From Pseudonocardia cypriaca (lineage in GTDB: Bacteria > Actinomycetota > Actinomycetes > Mycobacteriales > Pseudonocardiaceae): a DNA stretch of 64,000 nucleotides. Location: positions 868,001 to 932,000 of the forward strand of contig NZ_VFPH01000001.1 in NCBI RefSeq assembly GCF_006717045.1, read 5' to 3'. Shown in pieces: positions 1 through 8,203 of the stretch (within the stretch, counting starts at the first letter, position 1; every line of letters starts with the position of its first letter). A program made the position numbers and the translations under genes. The notes below the pieces were generated by a model. It saw nothing but the letters and a program-made list of their open reading frames with translations. It had not been told where the DNA came from and did no database searches.

Positions 1-762
1 GGGGCCGCCGCCGCGGGCCTGCAGGCGATCGGGCTGTGGCGCGAGCCGGTGGCCGAGGTCGGCGTCGACGTCGCCCGACGCATCGTCGACGACGCCGGCC
101 TGCGCGTCTCCTCGCTCTGCCGGGGCGGCTTCTTCACCGCGTCCGACCCGGCCGACCGGGCCGCCGCGCACGAGGACAACCTGTGCGCCCTCGACGAGGC
201 CGCGGGCCTCGGGACGAAGGCGCTCGTGCTCGTCCCCGGCGGGCTGCCCGCCGGCGACAAGGACCTCGCGGGCGCCCGGATCCGCGCCGCCGAGGCGATC
301 GCCGCGCTCGTCCCGGCCGCGGTCGAGCGTGGCGTCACGCTCGGGATCGAACCGATGAACCCGATCTACGCCGCCGACCGCGGCGTGATCTCCACGCTCG
401 CGCAGGCCCTCGACATCGCCGAGCAGTTCGCGCCGCACGAGGTCGGAGTCGTCGTCGACACCTTCCACCTGTGGTGGGAGCCCGGCGTGCACACCCAGAT
501 CGCGCGGGCGGGGGAGCGGATCGTGTCGTACCAGGTGTGCGACTGGATCACCCCGCTCCCCGCCGACTCCCTGCTCGCCCGCGGGATGATGGGCGACGGC
601 CACGTCGACTTCCCGGCCTTCACCCGCGCCGTCGCCGCCGCGGGTTACACCGGCGACGTGGAGGTGGAGATCTTCCACGCCGACGTCTGGGCGGCCCCGG
701 GCGACCAGGTGGTCGCGACCATGGCCCGCCGCTACGTCGAGCTGGTGCAACCCCACCTGTGA
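1..762 (+). CDS. Sugar phosphate isomerase/epimerase, TIM barrel (5' truncated)
   Basis: The reading frame is open from the first base, so the start lies outside the window; 253 codons remain. The protein looks like a xylose-isomerase-like TIM-barrel enzyme of the sugar phosphate isomerase/epimerase (AP_endonuc_2) superfamily, which interconverts keto sugars or related polyols using a divalent metal. Visible family marks are the metal-ligand Glu in GIEPMNP (about codon 117), the Asp/His pair in VVDTFHLWW (about codon 153), a His in DGHVDF and the late Glu in VEVEIFH. The substrate cannot be read from the sequence. It converges on the VOC gene across a long inverted repeat. Confidence 0.8.
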   Translation, partial: GAAAAGLQAIGLWREPVAEVGVDVARRIVDDAGLRVSSLCRGGFFTASDPADRAAAHEDNLCALDEAAGLGTKALVLVPGGLPAGDKDLAGARIRAAEAIAALVPAAVERGVTLGIEPMNPIYAADRGVISTLAQALDIAEQFAPHEVGVVVDTFHLWWEPGVHTQIARAGERIVSYQVCDWITPLPADSLLARGMMGDGHVDFPAFTRAVAAAGYTGDVEVEIFHADVWAAPGDQVVATMARRYVELVQPHL

Positions 763-790
763 CCCGCGTCCCCCCGGCTCGGTCGGCCGC

Positions 791-925
791 ACCCAGGGCG
801 CGACTCGCGCGCACTCACACAGCGACTCGCGCGTACGGAGACCGCGACTCGCGGGGTGGGCGAGCCCTCGTTCCGCGAGTCGCGCTCTGGGTGTACGCGA
901 GTCGCGGTCTGGGTGCGCGCGAGTC
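791..925. repeat. Long imperfect inverted repeat built from GCGACTCGCG units
   Basis: Two arms of about 53 nt (about 801-853 and 874-925) are near-perfect reverse complements around a 20-nt spacer. Each arm carries three copies of a CGACTCGCG-type core, direct in the left arm and inverted in the right. It lies between convergent genes (stops at 762 and 937), so it could end transcription from both sides, but it is far larger than a normal terminator hairpin and lacks a T tract. A dispersed palindromic repeat family is the alternative. Confidence 0.75.
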
Positions 926-936
926 GGGGCGGCGGC

Positions 937-1278
937 TCAGAGGTCGTGGGCGACGGGATGTCGGGGCTCGTAGATGGACAGGGGAGTGCCGCTCGGGAGC
1001 CGGATCGACGCGAGGATCCCCCAGCCCTGGTCACTCGCCGGCTCCACGACCGAGATGCCTTTCGCGTTCAGCACCTTCTCGATGTCGTCGCACATCAGGT
1101 AGAGCTCGTGCTTCGGTTCCGCGTCGGTGGGGTGCACGGCGACCTCGGCAGGCGGGAGCTTGAAGATCAGCCAGCCCCCACCCGCGTCCACGTTCGGGAA
1201 GGCGAGCGTGTCGCGGAGGAACGCCCTGTCCGCCTCCGCGTCGCGGCTGTGGAGGATGACGTGCGCGCCGGTGAACAT
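937..1278 (-). CDS. VOC family (glyoxalase/bleomycin-resistance fold) protein
   Basis: This is a 113-aa single-domain VOC protein. It begins MFTGAHVILHSRD, has the paired beta-alpha-beta-beta-beta module pattern, and ends with the typical DPSG-like turn (LPSGTPLSIYEP). VOC proteins use a metal site for lyase, isomerase or dioxygenase chemistry, or bind small toxic molecules. A longer open frame extends upstream, but the ATG at 1278 has a strong GGAGGGGG ribosome site and starts exactly at the domain edge. Substrate unknown. Confidence 0.8.
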   Translation of the reverse strand: MFTGAHVILHSRDAEADRAFLRDTLAFPNVDAGGGWLIFKLPPAEVAVHPTDAEPKHELYLMCDDIEKVLNAKGISVVEPASDQGWGILASIRLPSGTPLSIYEPRHPVAHDL

Positions 1279-1310
1279 CGGTTCCCCCTCCGGGACCGCC
1301 GCGGCCGCTT

Positions 1311-1745
1311 TCAGCCGCGGGACCGCGACTGAACGACCGCCACGATCGCGACGACGATCAGCAGTAGCAGGAGCAGCACGACCGTGACCGGCAGCAGCAG
1401 GAGCGCCAATACGAGAGCGACGATGATCGCGGCCTTCGCACCGGGGCTCAACGCGGAGAAGGCGCCCTTGACGGCGCCCCACACGAGGTTCCTGCCCGCG
1501 GCGGCGGCACGGACACCACCGAACACCGCGCCGATCTTGTACCCCCCGCGTGCCGCGATGTCGTCGAGCGACCGGGACAGCTGCTCGACCTTGTCGAGGG
1601 CCACCCCGAACGCCCGCTCGAGCACCGTTGATAGGAGCTTCCGCAGAGCGGCCTTCAGCTGGTCACCCGGAGACTGAGCTCCGGGGGCATCGCGGGCCGG
1701 GACGGCCCTGTCCGCTCGGGCGGGAGCGACGAGGGCGTCGGTCAC
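1311..1745 (-). CDS. Small membrane protein with C-terminal hydrophobic hairpin
   Basis: This 144-aa protein has a soluble, partly helical N-terminal half (about residues 25-90) followed by a long hydrophobic stretch from about 100 to 138 rich in Leu, Val and Ile, probably two tight membrane segments, and a short basic tail (QSRSRG). It starts with GTG at 1745, overlapping the stop of the upstream gene by 4 nt (GTGA), so the two are translationally coupled and probably act together. I recognise no named family. Confidence 0.7.
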   Translation of the reverse strand: MTDALVAPARADRAVPARDAPGAQSPGDQLKAALRKLLSTVLERAFGVALDKVEQLSRSLDDIAARGGYKIGAVFGGVRAAAAGRNLVWGAVKGAFSALSPGAKAAIIVALVLALLLLPVTVVLLLLLLIVVAIVAVVQSRSRG

Positions 1746-2566
1746 CGCGGCCCGCCCGCTCGCGGCGCACGCCCACCGGGCCGTTCGGGACGGCGGGCCG
1801 CCGGTGCGCGGCGCCGCTCAGGAGGTGCAGGCGCGTCGGGCTGAGCCCCGTCCGGACGCGGCCGAACCGGTCGCTGCGGTCGCCGGCCCTCGGGCCGGCG
1901 CGGAGGGGCGGGTTCAGGGCGCTCGTCCGGACCGTCGCCGGCCTCCTCGCCCTCGACGGCCTCCTGCTGCTCGCCACCGCGGTACCGGGCCGCGGCTTCC
2001 CGCAGGCGGAGTGCGAGCTGCTTGAGCGCCTCGAGCAGCCGGAGGGCCAGCTGACGCAGGAACTGGATGACCAGCATGACCTTGCGGACGACGAGGGCGA
2101 ATGCGACCCCGCTCAGCAGCGGCTTCACCACCTTGCCGGTGACCGTGGAGACGGCTCCCTTCGCAATGCCCGCCGTTGCCGTCAGGGCGCCTTTCGCAGC
2201 GCCCGTGGTCGTCGTGAGGGCACCTTTCGTGGTGCCGGCTGTTGTGGTGGCGACGTCCTTCGTGGTGCCGGCGGTCGTGGTGGCGAGGTCCTTCGTGGTG
2301 CCGGCGGTCGTCGTGGTGACCGCCTTTGCGGTGTCAGCCGCTGTGCCGGCGGTCGTGGTCACGCCGCTCGCGGCGCTCCGGCCGGACGCGGTGGTGCTGC
2401 TCGCGACCCGGCCGAGCCTGTTCGCGGCGCCGCGAACGCCCGAGCGGGCCTTGCCGACCGCCCCACCCGGGGCGACGTTCCGGCGGCGTTGGGCTGGTCC
2501 GGTGTCTCCGGTGTCTCCGGTGGATCCCGTGGGCTCTTTCGACTCTCGGCTCGGATCGGTGGACAT
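1742..2566 (-). CDS. LEA-like hendecad-repeat protein with basic proline-rich tail
   Basis: The protein has 274 aa. A disordered N-terminus (Thr/Gly/Asp rich) leads into about six 11-residue repeats between residues 70 and 136 with the pattern AGTTKDLATTT, AGTTKDVATTT, AGTTKGALTTT and then more diverged units. Eleven-residue periodicity with A/T/K/D is the hallmark of group-3 LEA and related amphipathic surface-binding helices. A hydrophobic helix follows (about 145-170, GVAFALVVRKVMLVIQ), then a helical region and a Pro/Arg-rich tail of about 80 residues. The ATG at 2566 has GGAGGG upstream; an in-frame upstream start lacks one. It is coupled to the membrane protein downstream. A stress or envelope role is only inference. 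Confidence 0.7.
   Translation of the reverse strand: MSTDPSRESKEPTGSTGDTGDTGPAQRRRNVAPGGAVGKARSGVRGAANRLGRVASSTTASGRSAASGVTTTAGTAADTAKAVTTTTAGTTKDLATTTAGTTKDVATTTAGTTKGALTTTTGAAKGALTATAGIAKGAVSTVTGKVVKPLLSGVAFALVVRKVMLVIQFLRQLALRLLEALKQLALRLREAAARYRGGEQQEAVEGEEAGDGPDERPEPAPPRRPEGRRPQRPVRPRPDGAQPDAPAPPERRRAPAARRPERPGGRAPRAGGPR
2160..2357. repeat. Tandem array of six 33-bp units inside the LEA-like gene
   Basis: Consecutive 33-bp units start at 2160, 2193, 2226, 2259, 2292 and 2325. The three central units (2226-2324) are nearly identical, each beginning TTCGTGGTGCCGGC; the flanking units are diverged. 33 bp equals 11 codons, so unit gain or loss keeps the frame. This is a coding tandem repeat, not CRISPR, since there are no spacers. 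Confidence 0.9.
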
Positions 2567-2752
2567 GCCCATCCCTCCATCGTCGAGGCGGATGCGGGCG
2601 CATAGTCGCTGTGCGGGCGGCATACCACCGGCGAAGATCAGGTATTCGGAGATCCCATTTCCTGATCGTCCGCGCGCATTTCTCCTCCCCGGAGGAGGCC
2701 TTTCGGAGTAGCGCTGTTCGACCGGTCGCGCAAATCGGCCGTGCGCGTTCCT

Positions 2753-3358
2753 TCAGATCGGGCGAACGGGCCGGCGGGCCTCGTGGACCACAGCGGGCGG
2801 GACGTTGCGCCAGATCGTGCGGCTGGTCGTCACCTCGGCGAAGTGGGCGCGCAGGTCCGTGAGCTGACGCCGCGCGGGCGGGGCCCACCGGGTCCAGGTG
2901 TAGCCGAACTGCGTGAACACGCCGGTGGGCGCGAGCACCTCGGTGATGACGGCGTGCAGGCCGCGTCCGTCGGAGCCGGGCGTGTAGGCCACCCACGGCA
3001 GCCCGCTGACCACCGCGTCCACGGATCCGATACCGCGCTCGGCGAGCAGGCGCGGCAGCTCCCGGGCGTCGGCCCGGACCACGTCGACCCCGGGGTGGCG
3101 GTCGGTCAGCAGTTGCGCCCACCGCTCGTTCAGCTCCACCGCGACGTGCCGCGCCCGGCCGCCGGTGCGTTCCTGGATGGCCCGGGTGAACGCGCCGGTG
3201 CCCGGGCCGAGCTCGACGACCACCGGCTCGCCCACCGCCGGGACCGGCCGCACCATCGCCGCCGCCAGCGCCTGCGAGCTGGGCGTCACCGACGCCGTGT
3301 GCAGCGGGTCGCGCACGAACTCGCGAACGAACCGGCCCGTGTCCACCCACGCCGTCAC
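2753..3358 (-). CDS. Class I SAM-dependent methyltransferase (PmtA/KsgA-like)
   Basis: This 201-aa Rossmann methyltransferase begins with a helical cap (FVREFVRDPLHTASVTPSS) resembling phospholipid N-methyltransferases (PmtA type) and rRNA adenine dimethylases. Motif I, the SAM loop, is VELGPGTGAFT at about residues 46-57; an acidic end of strand 2 (VAVELNERW) and motif IV-like SGLPWV follow. Such proteins methylate phosphatidylethanolamine or a related amine; the exact substrate is not readable. The start is GTG at 3358. It is monocistronic, with about 190 nt upstream containing only a weak hairpin near 2690. Confidence 0.75.
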   Translation of the reverse strand: MTAWVDTGRFVREFVRDPLHTASVTPSSQALAAAMVRPVPAVGEPVVVELGPGTGAFTRAIQERTGGRARHVAVELNERWAQLLTDRHPGVDVVRADARELPRLLAERGIGSVDAVVSGLPWVAYTPGSDGRGLHAVITEVLAPTGVFTQFGYTWTRWAPPARRQLTDLRAHFAEVTTSRTIWRNVPPAVVHEARRPVRPI

Positions 3359-3444
3359 GCCGTCACGGTAACGGCGGCCCTTCCCACAGCGGAGGGTCCC
3401 GCTCTACCGTCATCGGTGATGCCCGTCACGTGAGGGGGACCGCC

Positions 3445-3753
3445 TTGCACCCACACCGGCTGCAGCAGGTCGTGGGGTCCGTGCCGGACACCGTCGATGC
3501 CGATCAGCGCGCCAAGCTGCTCGCCCACGTCCAGGCCTCGGACCGTTGCCGGGTGCGGATCGAGCGGGTGGGCGCGGAGCTGGAGCGGGCCCTCGACGGC
3601 GTCGGCAACTCGGACCGCGCCGTGGATCTGGCCCGCGAGCTGGACGGTCTGGAGCGCGTCCAACAGCGCATGGACCGCCGGCTCACCGCCCTCGTGGAGG
3701 AGCTCACGAGCACGCCGCGTGCCGTGGTGTACGACGACGGCGTGCCCGCCTGA
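3445..3753 (+). CDS. Hypothetical helical protein
   Basis: A 102-aa, mostly helical, charged protein with heptad-like patterns (RVRIERVGAELERAL, LARELDGLERVQQRM), plausibly a small coiled coil. I chose the TTG at 3445 because a GAGGGGGA ribosome site lies 6 nt before it; a GTG at 3430 is possible but has no such site. The gene ends directly against the stop of the convergent gene at 3754 with no spacer. No family recognised. Confidence 0.6.
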   Translation: MHPHRLQQVVGSVPDTVDADQRAKLLAHVQASDRCRVRIERVGAELERALDGVGNSDRAVDLARELDGLERVQQRMDRRLTALVEELTSTPRAVVYDDGVPA

Positions 3754-4383
3754 TCACACCCGGAGGAACTCCCGGGCGGCGGCAGCGCCCGCCGCCGGGT
3801 CCCAGCCGGTCGGACCGATCAGCGCCCGCACGTGCGCCTCGGTCACGTCGGCGTCGGCGGCGATGAGCGCGTCGACGGCACGCGGATCCGGCTCGCCGCC
3901 GGCCAGGCCGGGAGCCTCCTGCGTGAACTCGACCACCAGCTCGCGGCACCGCTCGTCGTCGATCGCGGGGAGGCCGACCGAGCCGAACCCGTCGTCCGGC
4001 TCGTACTCGGCGCGGCGCCAGACGCCGTCCTCGAAGCCGTACACGAACCCGACCCACAACTCGCGGTCCATCGCCGCTCGGGCCGGGGGAGCCCACCAGT
4101 CGGGAGCGCCCGCGAGGAGATCGGTCTCCGGCTCCTGGAAGTACTCGGCCGCGGCCGCGAAGTAGGTGTCGGAGTACTCGTGGTCGTGGCCCACGAGCAC
4201 GGCCCGCCCGCCGCCGACGTGGTGCAGGTCGGCCCAGTTGCCGCCGCCGTCGTCGAAGTGCCACACGGCACCTGCGGCGTGGCAGCTGCGGCCCCAGCCG
4301 CGGGCGGCGCAGACGGCGGCGAACGCGGCCCACCGCCCGCGCATCTCCCGCGGCTCCGGCACGTCGATCGTGACGAGTCCCAT
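3754..4383 (-). CDS. Hypothetical protein, acidic
   Basis: A 209-aa acidic, Trp-rich soluble protein with no membrane segment or signal peptide. Notable segments are AVWHFDDGGGNWADLHHVGGG and VLVGHDHEYSDTYF, and a C-terminal helical region (AHVRALIGPTGWDPAAG) that looks like a family signature. The style resembles SMI1/KNR4-like or immunity-type actinobacterial proteins, but I cannot assign it. The ATG is at 4383. It converges tail-to-tail with the small gene at 3445. Confidence 0.6.
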   Translation of the reverse strand: MGLVTIDVPEPREMRGRWAAFAAVCAARGWGRSCHAAGAVWHFDDGGGNWADLHHVGGGRAVLVGHDHEYSDTYFAAAAEYFQEPETDLLAGAPDWWAPPARAAMDRELWVGFVYGFEDGVWRRAEYEPDDGFGSVGLPAIDDERCRELVVEFTQEAPGLAGGEPDPRAVDALIAADADVTEAHVRALIGPTGWDPAAGAAAAREFLRV

Positions 4384-4431
4384 CGCTTCCCCTCGGCCCG
4401 TGCGTGGTCGGTCACATGCTCGCAGGGCCGG

Positions 4432-5148
4432 TTACGCCGACGGTGTGCCGGGCTGGTCGAGCATGGAGAGCAGCGGCCGGAGACCGTCGGGACGGTGGTC
4501 GACCGGTAGGTGCTCCACGAAGTGGACGGCGCAGCCGATCGCAGCGGCGCCTGCGTCGGCGCGGCGGTCGTCGCCGACCATCAGCACGTCGTACGGGTCG
4601 GCGCCGAGCGCGTCGCACGCGATCCGGAACAGCTGCGGGTCCGGCTTCTGGATGCCGTGCTCGTAGGACAGGACGTACGCGTCCACGGCGGCGTCGAGCC
4701 CGTGGGCCCGGAACACCGGCCGCAGGTCCCAGCCGATGTTGCTGATCACGCCGATCCGGACCCCCTGCCGCTGCAGCGCCTCCAGCACGGCCGCGGCGTC
4801 GGGGTAGGGGCGCCACGCCGCAGGGGACATGTGGCGGTCGTAGAGCCTGTCGTACAGGTGGGGGTCCGGGAGCTGCACCTGCCGGGCCAGACCGGTGTAG
4901 GCGCCGCGGTGCCGCTCGGTGCTCTCGTCGCGGGTGGCCCAGAGGTCCGCGAGGTGCGCGGGCACGGCATGCGGGGGTGCACCTCCCGGGAGGGCGCCCG
5001 CGCGCTCGAGCTGCTGCGCGAGCCGGGTGACCTCGGAGGGCGCAAGGGCGGTGCCGGTCTCCTCGAGGACTGCGGTGAGCCAGCGCTGCGCGCTCTCGAT
5101 GCGGAAGAGGGTCCCGGAGAAGTCGAAGAGCACGCCTTTGATCGCCAT
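4432..5148 (-). CDS. HAD superfamily hydrolase
   Basis: A 238-aa haloacid-dehalogenase-fold hydrolase with all core motifs: motif I DFSGTL (nucleophile Asp9), motif II Ser in GVISNIG, motif III Lys in QKPDP, and motif IV acidic GDDRRAD. A helical cap domain (about residues 20-110) places it in subfamily I, like phosphoglycolate phosphatase or 2-haloacid dehalogenase. Unusually, the +2 residue of motif I is Ser rather than the general-acid Asp of classical phosphatases, so simple phosphatase activity should not be assumed. The ATG at 5148 follows GGGGGC; the longer upstream frame is rejected because the domain starts here. Confidence 0.85.
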   Translation of the reverse strand: MAIKGVLFDFSGTLFRIESAQRWLTAVLEETGTALAPSEVTRLAQQLERAGALPGGAPPHAVPAHLADLWATRDESTERHRGAYTGLARQVQLPDPHLYDRLYDRHMSPAAWRPYPDAAAVLEALQRQGVRIGVISNIGWDLRPVFRAHGLDAAVDAYVLSYEHGIQKPDPQLFRIACDALGADPYDVLMVGDDRRADAGAAAIGCAVHFVEHLPVDHRPDGLRPLLSMLDQPGTPSA

Positions 5149-5282
5149 GCCCCCATGCTCCAGGACCGGTGTCTGCCGGCCGTCCGGTGGATCCAGCACG
5201 CTCCGGCCCGCCTGCGACCCGGTCGAGGGGAGTCCCTGACGGCTACTGTCCCGGCGAGGACGGTCGACGAAGGGGTCATCGG

Positions 5283-6251
5283 GTGCGCGCGGTTCAGGTG
5301 TTGCGGTTGGACGGGCCGTCGGCGGTCGAGGTGCGGGAGGTGCCGGAACCGCGCCGGCAGCCCGACCAGGTGCTCGTGGACGTGAAGGCGGTCGGGGTCA
5401 ACTTCCCCGACGTCCTGCAGACCAAGGGGCTCTACCAGTACAAGCCGGACCTGCCGTTCACGCTCGGCTCCGAGGTGGCGGGCGTCGTGCGCGAGGCGCC
5501 GGAGGGTTCCCCGCTGCAGCCCGGCGACCGGGTGGCCGCGTTCACCTCGACCGGCGCGTTCGCCGAGGTGGTCGCCGCGCCGGCGGACGGCGTGCTGCCC
5601 CTGCCCGACGAGATCGGCTTCCCCGCAGGCGCGTGCCTGCCGATGAACTACCTCACCGCCCACTTCGCGCTGCTCGTGCGCGGGCACCTGCGCTCCGGCC
5701 AGACCGTGCTGGTACAAGGTGCCGCGGGCGGGGTGGGCACGGCGGTGACGCAGCTCGCCGCTGCGCTCGGCGCCCGGGTGGTCGCCGTGGTGTCGACCGA
5801 GGAGAAGGCCGAGGTGGCGCGGGCCGCCGGCGCACACGAGGCGGTGCTCGCCGACGGGTTCAAGGACACCGTTCGCGGGTTGACGGGCGGCGCGGGCGTC
5901 GACCTCGTGGTGGACCCGGTGGGCGGCGACCGCTTCACCGACTCGCTGCGCTGCCTCGCCCCGGAGGGCAGGCTGCTCGTCGTCGGTTTCACCGCGGGCG
6001 AGATCCCCACGGTGAAGGTGAACCGGCTCCTGCTGAACAACATCGACGTCGTGGGCGTCGGATGGGGTGCCTATGCCACCGCGCGCCCGGGTTACCTGCA
6101 GGAGCAGTGGGCCGAGCTGGAGCCCCACCTGCGCTCCGGCGCGCTCGACCCGGTGATCGGCACCACCCTCCCGCTCGACCGCGCCGCCGATGCGCTCGCG
6201 ATCATCGACGAGCGGCGGGTGACCGGGAAGGTGGTGCTGGAGACGGCCTAG
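5283..6251 (+). CDS. Zinc-free MDR quinone oxidoreductase (NADPH)
   Basis: A 322-aa medium-chain dehydrogenase/reductase of the quinone oxidoreductase (QOR/zeta-crystallin) branch, reducing quinones or enones with NADPH. It shows the N-terminal GroES-like fold (VNFPDVLQTKG, LGSEVAGVV), the dinucleotide loop QGAAGGVGTA around residue 147, and a C-terminal VTGKVVLE typical of QORs. The catalytic and structural zinc cysteines of alcohol dehydrogenases are missing. The start is GTG at 5283 with AAGGGG 9 nt upstream. It is divergent from the HAD gene and converges with the BCCT transporter 7 nt away. Confidence 0.88.
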   Translation: MRAVQVLRLDGPSAVEVREVPEPRRQPDQVLVDVKAVGVNFPDVLQTKGLYQYKPDLPFTLGSEVAGVVREAPEGSPLQPGDRVAAFTSTGAFAEVVAAPADGVLPLPDEIGFPAGACLPMNYLTAHFALLVRGHLRSGQTVLVQGAAGGVGTAVTQLAAALGARVVAVVSTEEKAEVARAAGAHEAVLADGFKDTVRGLTGGAGVDLVVDPVGGDRFTDSLRCLAPEGRLLVVGFTAGEIPTVKVNRLLLNNIDVVGVGWGAYATARPGYLQEQWAELEPHLRSGALDPVIGTTLPLDRAADALAIIDERRVTGKVVLETA

Positions 6252-6258
6252 CGGGGCA

Positions 6259-8007
6259 CTAGGTCTCCTCGGTCGTCTCCGTGCGCGCCGGGCTCCCGTT
6301 GCGCGCGGTGTCCGGGTGCGGCTTCACGGCCACGACGAACTCGTCGCCGTAGGTCTTGGTGCCGTGGTCGACCGCCTGCTCGACGGCCGCGGTCGCGCGC
6401 CGGTCGCGGCGCATCAGCGGGTCGCTGTGCAGGTCCTTCGCGAGACCGATGCACAGCGCGACCATGACCAGCGCGAACGGGGCCGCCGAGATGATCGTGA
6501 TCTGTTGGATCCCGGTGAGAGCCGTGTCCTCCTCCCCCTCGCCGGCTTGGATGGACCCGATGGCGAGCATGATCGCGGCGATCGCGCCCATCACCACGCC
6601 CCAGAACACCACCACCCAGCGGGTGGGCCGGATCGTGCCGTGCTGCGACAGCATGCCGGTGACCACGGAGGCCGCGTCGGCCCCGGAGACGAAGAAGATC
6701 GCGGTGAGCGTCATCGCGACCACGCTGAGCAGCCCGCCCAGCGGCAATGAGTGCAGCAACCCGAACAGCTGTCCCTCGACGCTGGCGGACGCGAGGTCGG
6801 TGCCGCTGCGTTGCAGGTCGATCGCGGCGCCACCGAAGACCGCGAACCAGATCAGGCTCACCATGCTCGGGATGAGCAACACGCCGACGACGAACTGCTT
6901 GATCGTGCGGCCGCGGCTGATCCGGGCGATGAACATCCCGACGAACGGCGTCCAGGAGATCCACCAGGCCCAGTAGAAGACCGTCCACCCGGACAGCCAC
7001 TCGGCGGTGGCGTCGCCGCCGGTGGCTGCCGTGCGGGCGGCCATCTGAGCCATGTTGCCGAAGTAGTCGCCGATGGCGGTGGGGATGAGGTTGAGGATGA
7101 GGATCGTGGGGCCTGCGACGAACACGACGAGCGCCAGGATCCCGGCCAGCACCATGTTGATGTTCGACAACCACTGGATGCCCTTGGCCACGCCGGACAC
7201 CGCGGAGGCGACGAACGCGAGCGTGAGCACGGCGATGATGCCGATCAGCAGGCCGATTCCCGGCTCGGGCAAACCATTGGCCTGGAGCCCGGCGCCGATC
7301 TGCAGCGTGCCGAGCCCGAGCGACGCCGCCGAGCCGAACAGGGTGGCGAAGATCGCGAGGATGTCGACGAACTTGCCGAACGCCCCCTCGGTGTGGCGCT
7401 CCCCGAGCAGCGGGGCGAACGCCGAGCTGATCAGCGACCGGCGCCCGCGGCGGAACGTGCTGTAGGCGATCGCCAGCCCGACGACGGCGTAGATCGCCCA
7501 CGGGTGCAGCGTCCAGTGGAAGAGCGTGGTGGCCATCGCGACGTCGAGGGCCTCCGGCGAACCGGCCGCCACCGTGCCGGGGGGCGGGCTGGTGAAGTGC
7601 GAGAGCGGTTCGCCGACACCGTAGAACATCAGGCCGATCCCCATGCCGGCGCTGAACATCATGGCGACCCAGGAGACCGTGCGGAACTCCGGTCCTTCGT
7701 CGTCGCGTCCGAGCGGGATCTTGCCGCGGCTGCTGAACGCGACCCACAGCGCGAACACCACGAACCCACTCGCCACCAGGACGAACGCCCAGCCACCCGC
7801 GTTCATGACGCCGGCCAGCACCGCAGAGGAGACCGCGCTCAGGGTCTCCACGGAGGCGATGCCCCAGACGATGAACGCGACGACGAGGCCGGCGGCGATC
7901 CCGAAGATCCACCAGTCGACCGGCTGACGCTGCTCGGCAGTGGTTATCGGTGCCGCCGGATCGGGTAGTGGGGTATCTGCCGTGTTGTCTTCCTTGTGAA
8001 TGGTCAT
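6259..8007 (-). CDS. BCCT family transporter (betaine/carnitine/choline)
   Basis: A 582-aa secondary transporter with about 12 membrane segments and an extended hydrophilic C-terminal tail. The BCCT signature is clear: the Trp-rich substrate-box region FYWAWWISWTPFVGMF in segment 8 followed by ISRGRTIKQF, and the GMGIGLMFYGVGEP segment near residue 125. Family members import glycine betaine, choline, carnitine or ectoine, usually Na+-coupled, for osmoprotection; a long charged tail often carries osmosensing. It starts at ATG 8007 with a weak GGAG site. It is a single gene flanked by opposing or separate units, and the 8008-8203 gap shows nothing distinctive. Confidence 0.93.
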   Translation of the reverse strand: MTIHKEDNTADTPLPDPAAPITTAEQRQPVDWWIFGIAAGLVVAFIVWGIASVETLSAVSSAVLAGVMNAGGWAFVLVASGFVVFALWVAFSSRGKIPLGRDDEGPEFRTVSWVAMMFSAGMGIGLMFYGVGEPLSHFTSPPPGTVAAGSPEALDVAMATTLFHWTLHPWAIYAVVGLAIAYSTFRRGRRSLISSAFAPLLGERHTEGAFGKFVDILAIFATLFGSAASLGLGTLQIGAGLQANGLPEPGIGLLIGIIAVLTLAFVASAVSGVAKGIQWLSNINMVLAGILALVVFVAGPTILILNLIPTAIGDYFGNMAQMAARTAATGGDATAEWLSGWTVFYWAWWISWTPFVGMFIARISRGRTIKQFVVGVLLIPSMVSLIWFAVFGGAAIDLQRSGTDLASASVEGQLFGLLHSLPLGGLLSVVAMTLTAIFFVSGADAASVVTGMLSQHGTIRPTRWVVVFWGVVMGAIAAIMLAIGSIQAGEGEEDTALTGIQQITIISAAPFALVMVALCIGLAKDLHSDPLMRRDRRATAAVEQAVDHGTKTYGDEFVVAVKPHPDTARNGSPARTETTEET

Positions 8008-8203
8008 GCCGTACGGCTCCGGCCTGGGCCGGAGCCTGCCCCCTTCCACGAGTCACGCGTGCGGTCACCCTCGGTCCGCCGGGCCTCGCCCGCAACTCGT
8101 GAAGCCGAATGGCGACCACCTCGTTACCCGCACCATCTGCGGCGATGAGGGCCTCCATGATCGCGGACACACCGGCGAGGACGTCCACAACCGCCGGTGA
8201 CGC

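Noticed and set aside
2160..2357. CRISPR-like periodic repeat
   Set aside because: Units are contiguous with no spacers and encode in-frame hendecads; no cas genes are present.
2689..2706. Hairpin CCTCC...GGAGG as a terminator downstream of the methyltransferase
   Set aside because: The stem is only about 5-7 bp with almost no loop, and it lacks a strong T tract; too weak to annotate.
4746..6128. A 460-codon minus-strand frame across the HAD and quinone oxidoreductase genes
   Set aside because: Antisense to the oxidoreductase with no recognisable protein features.
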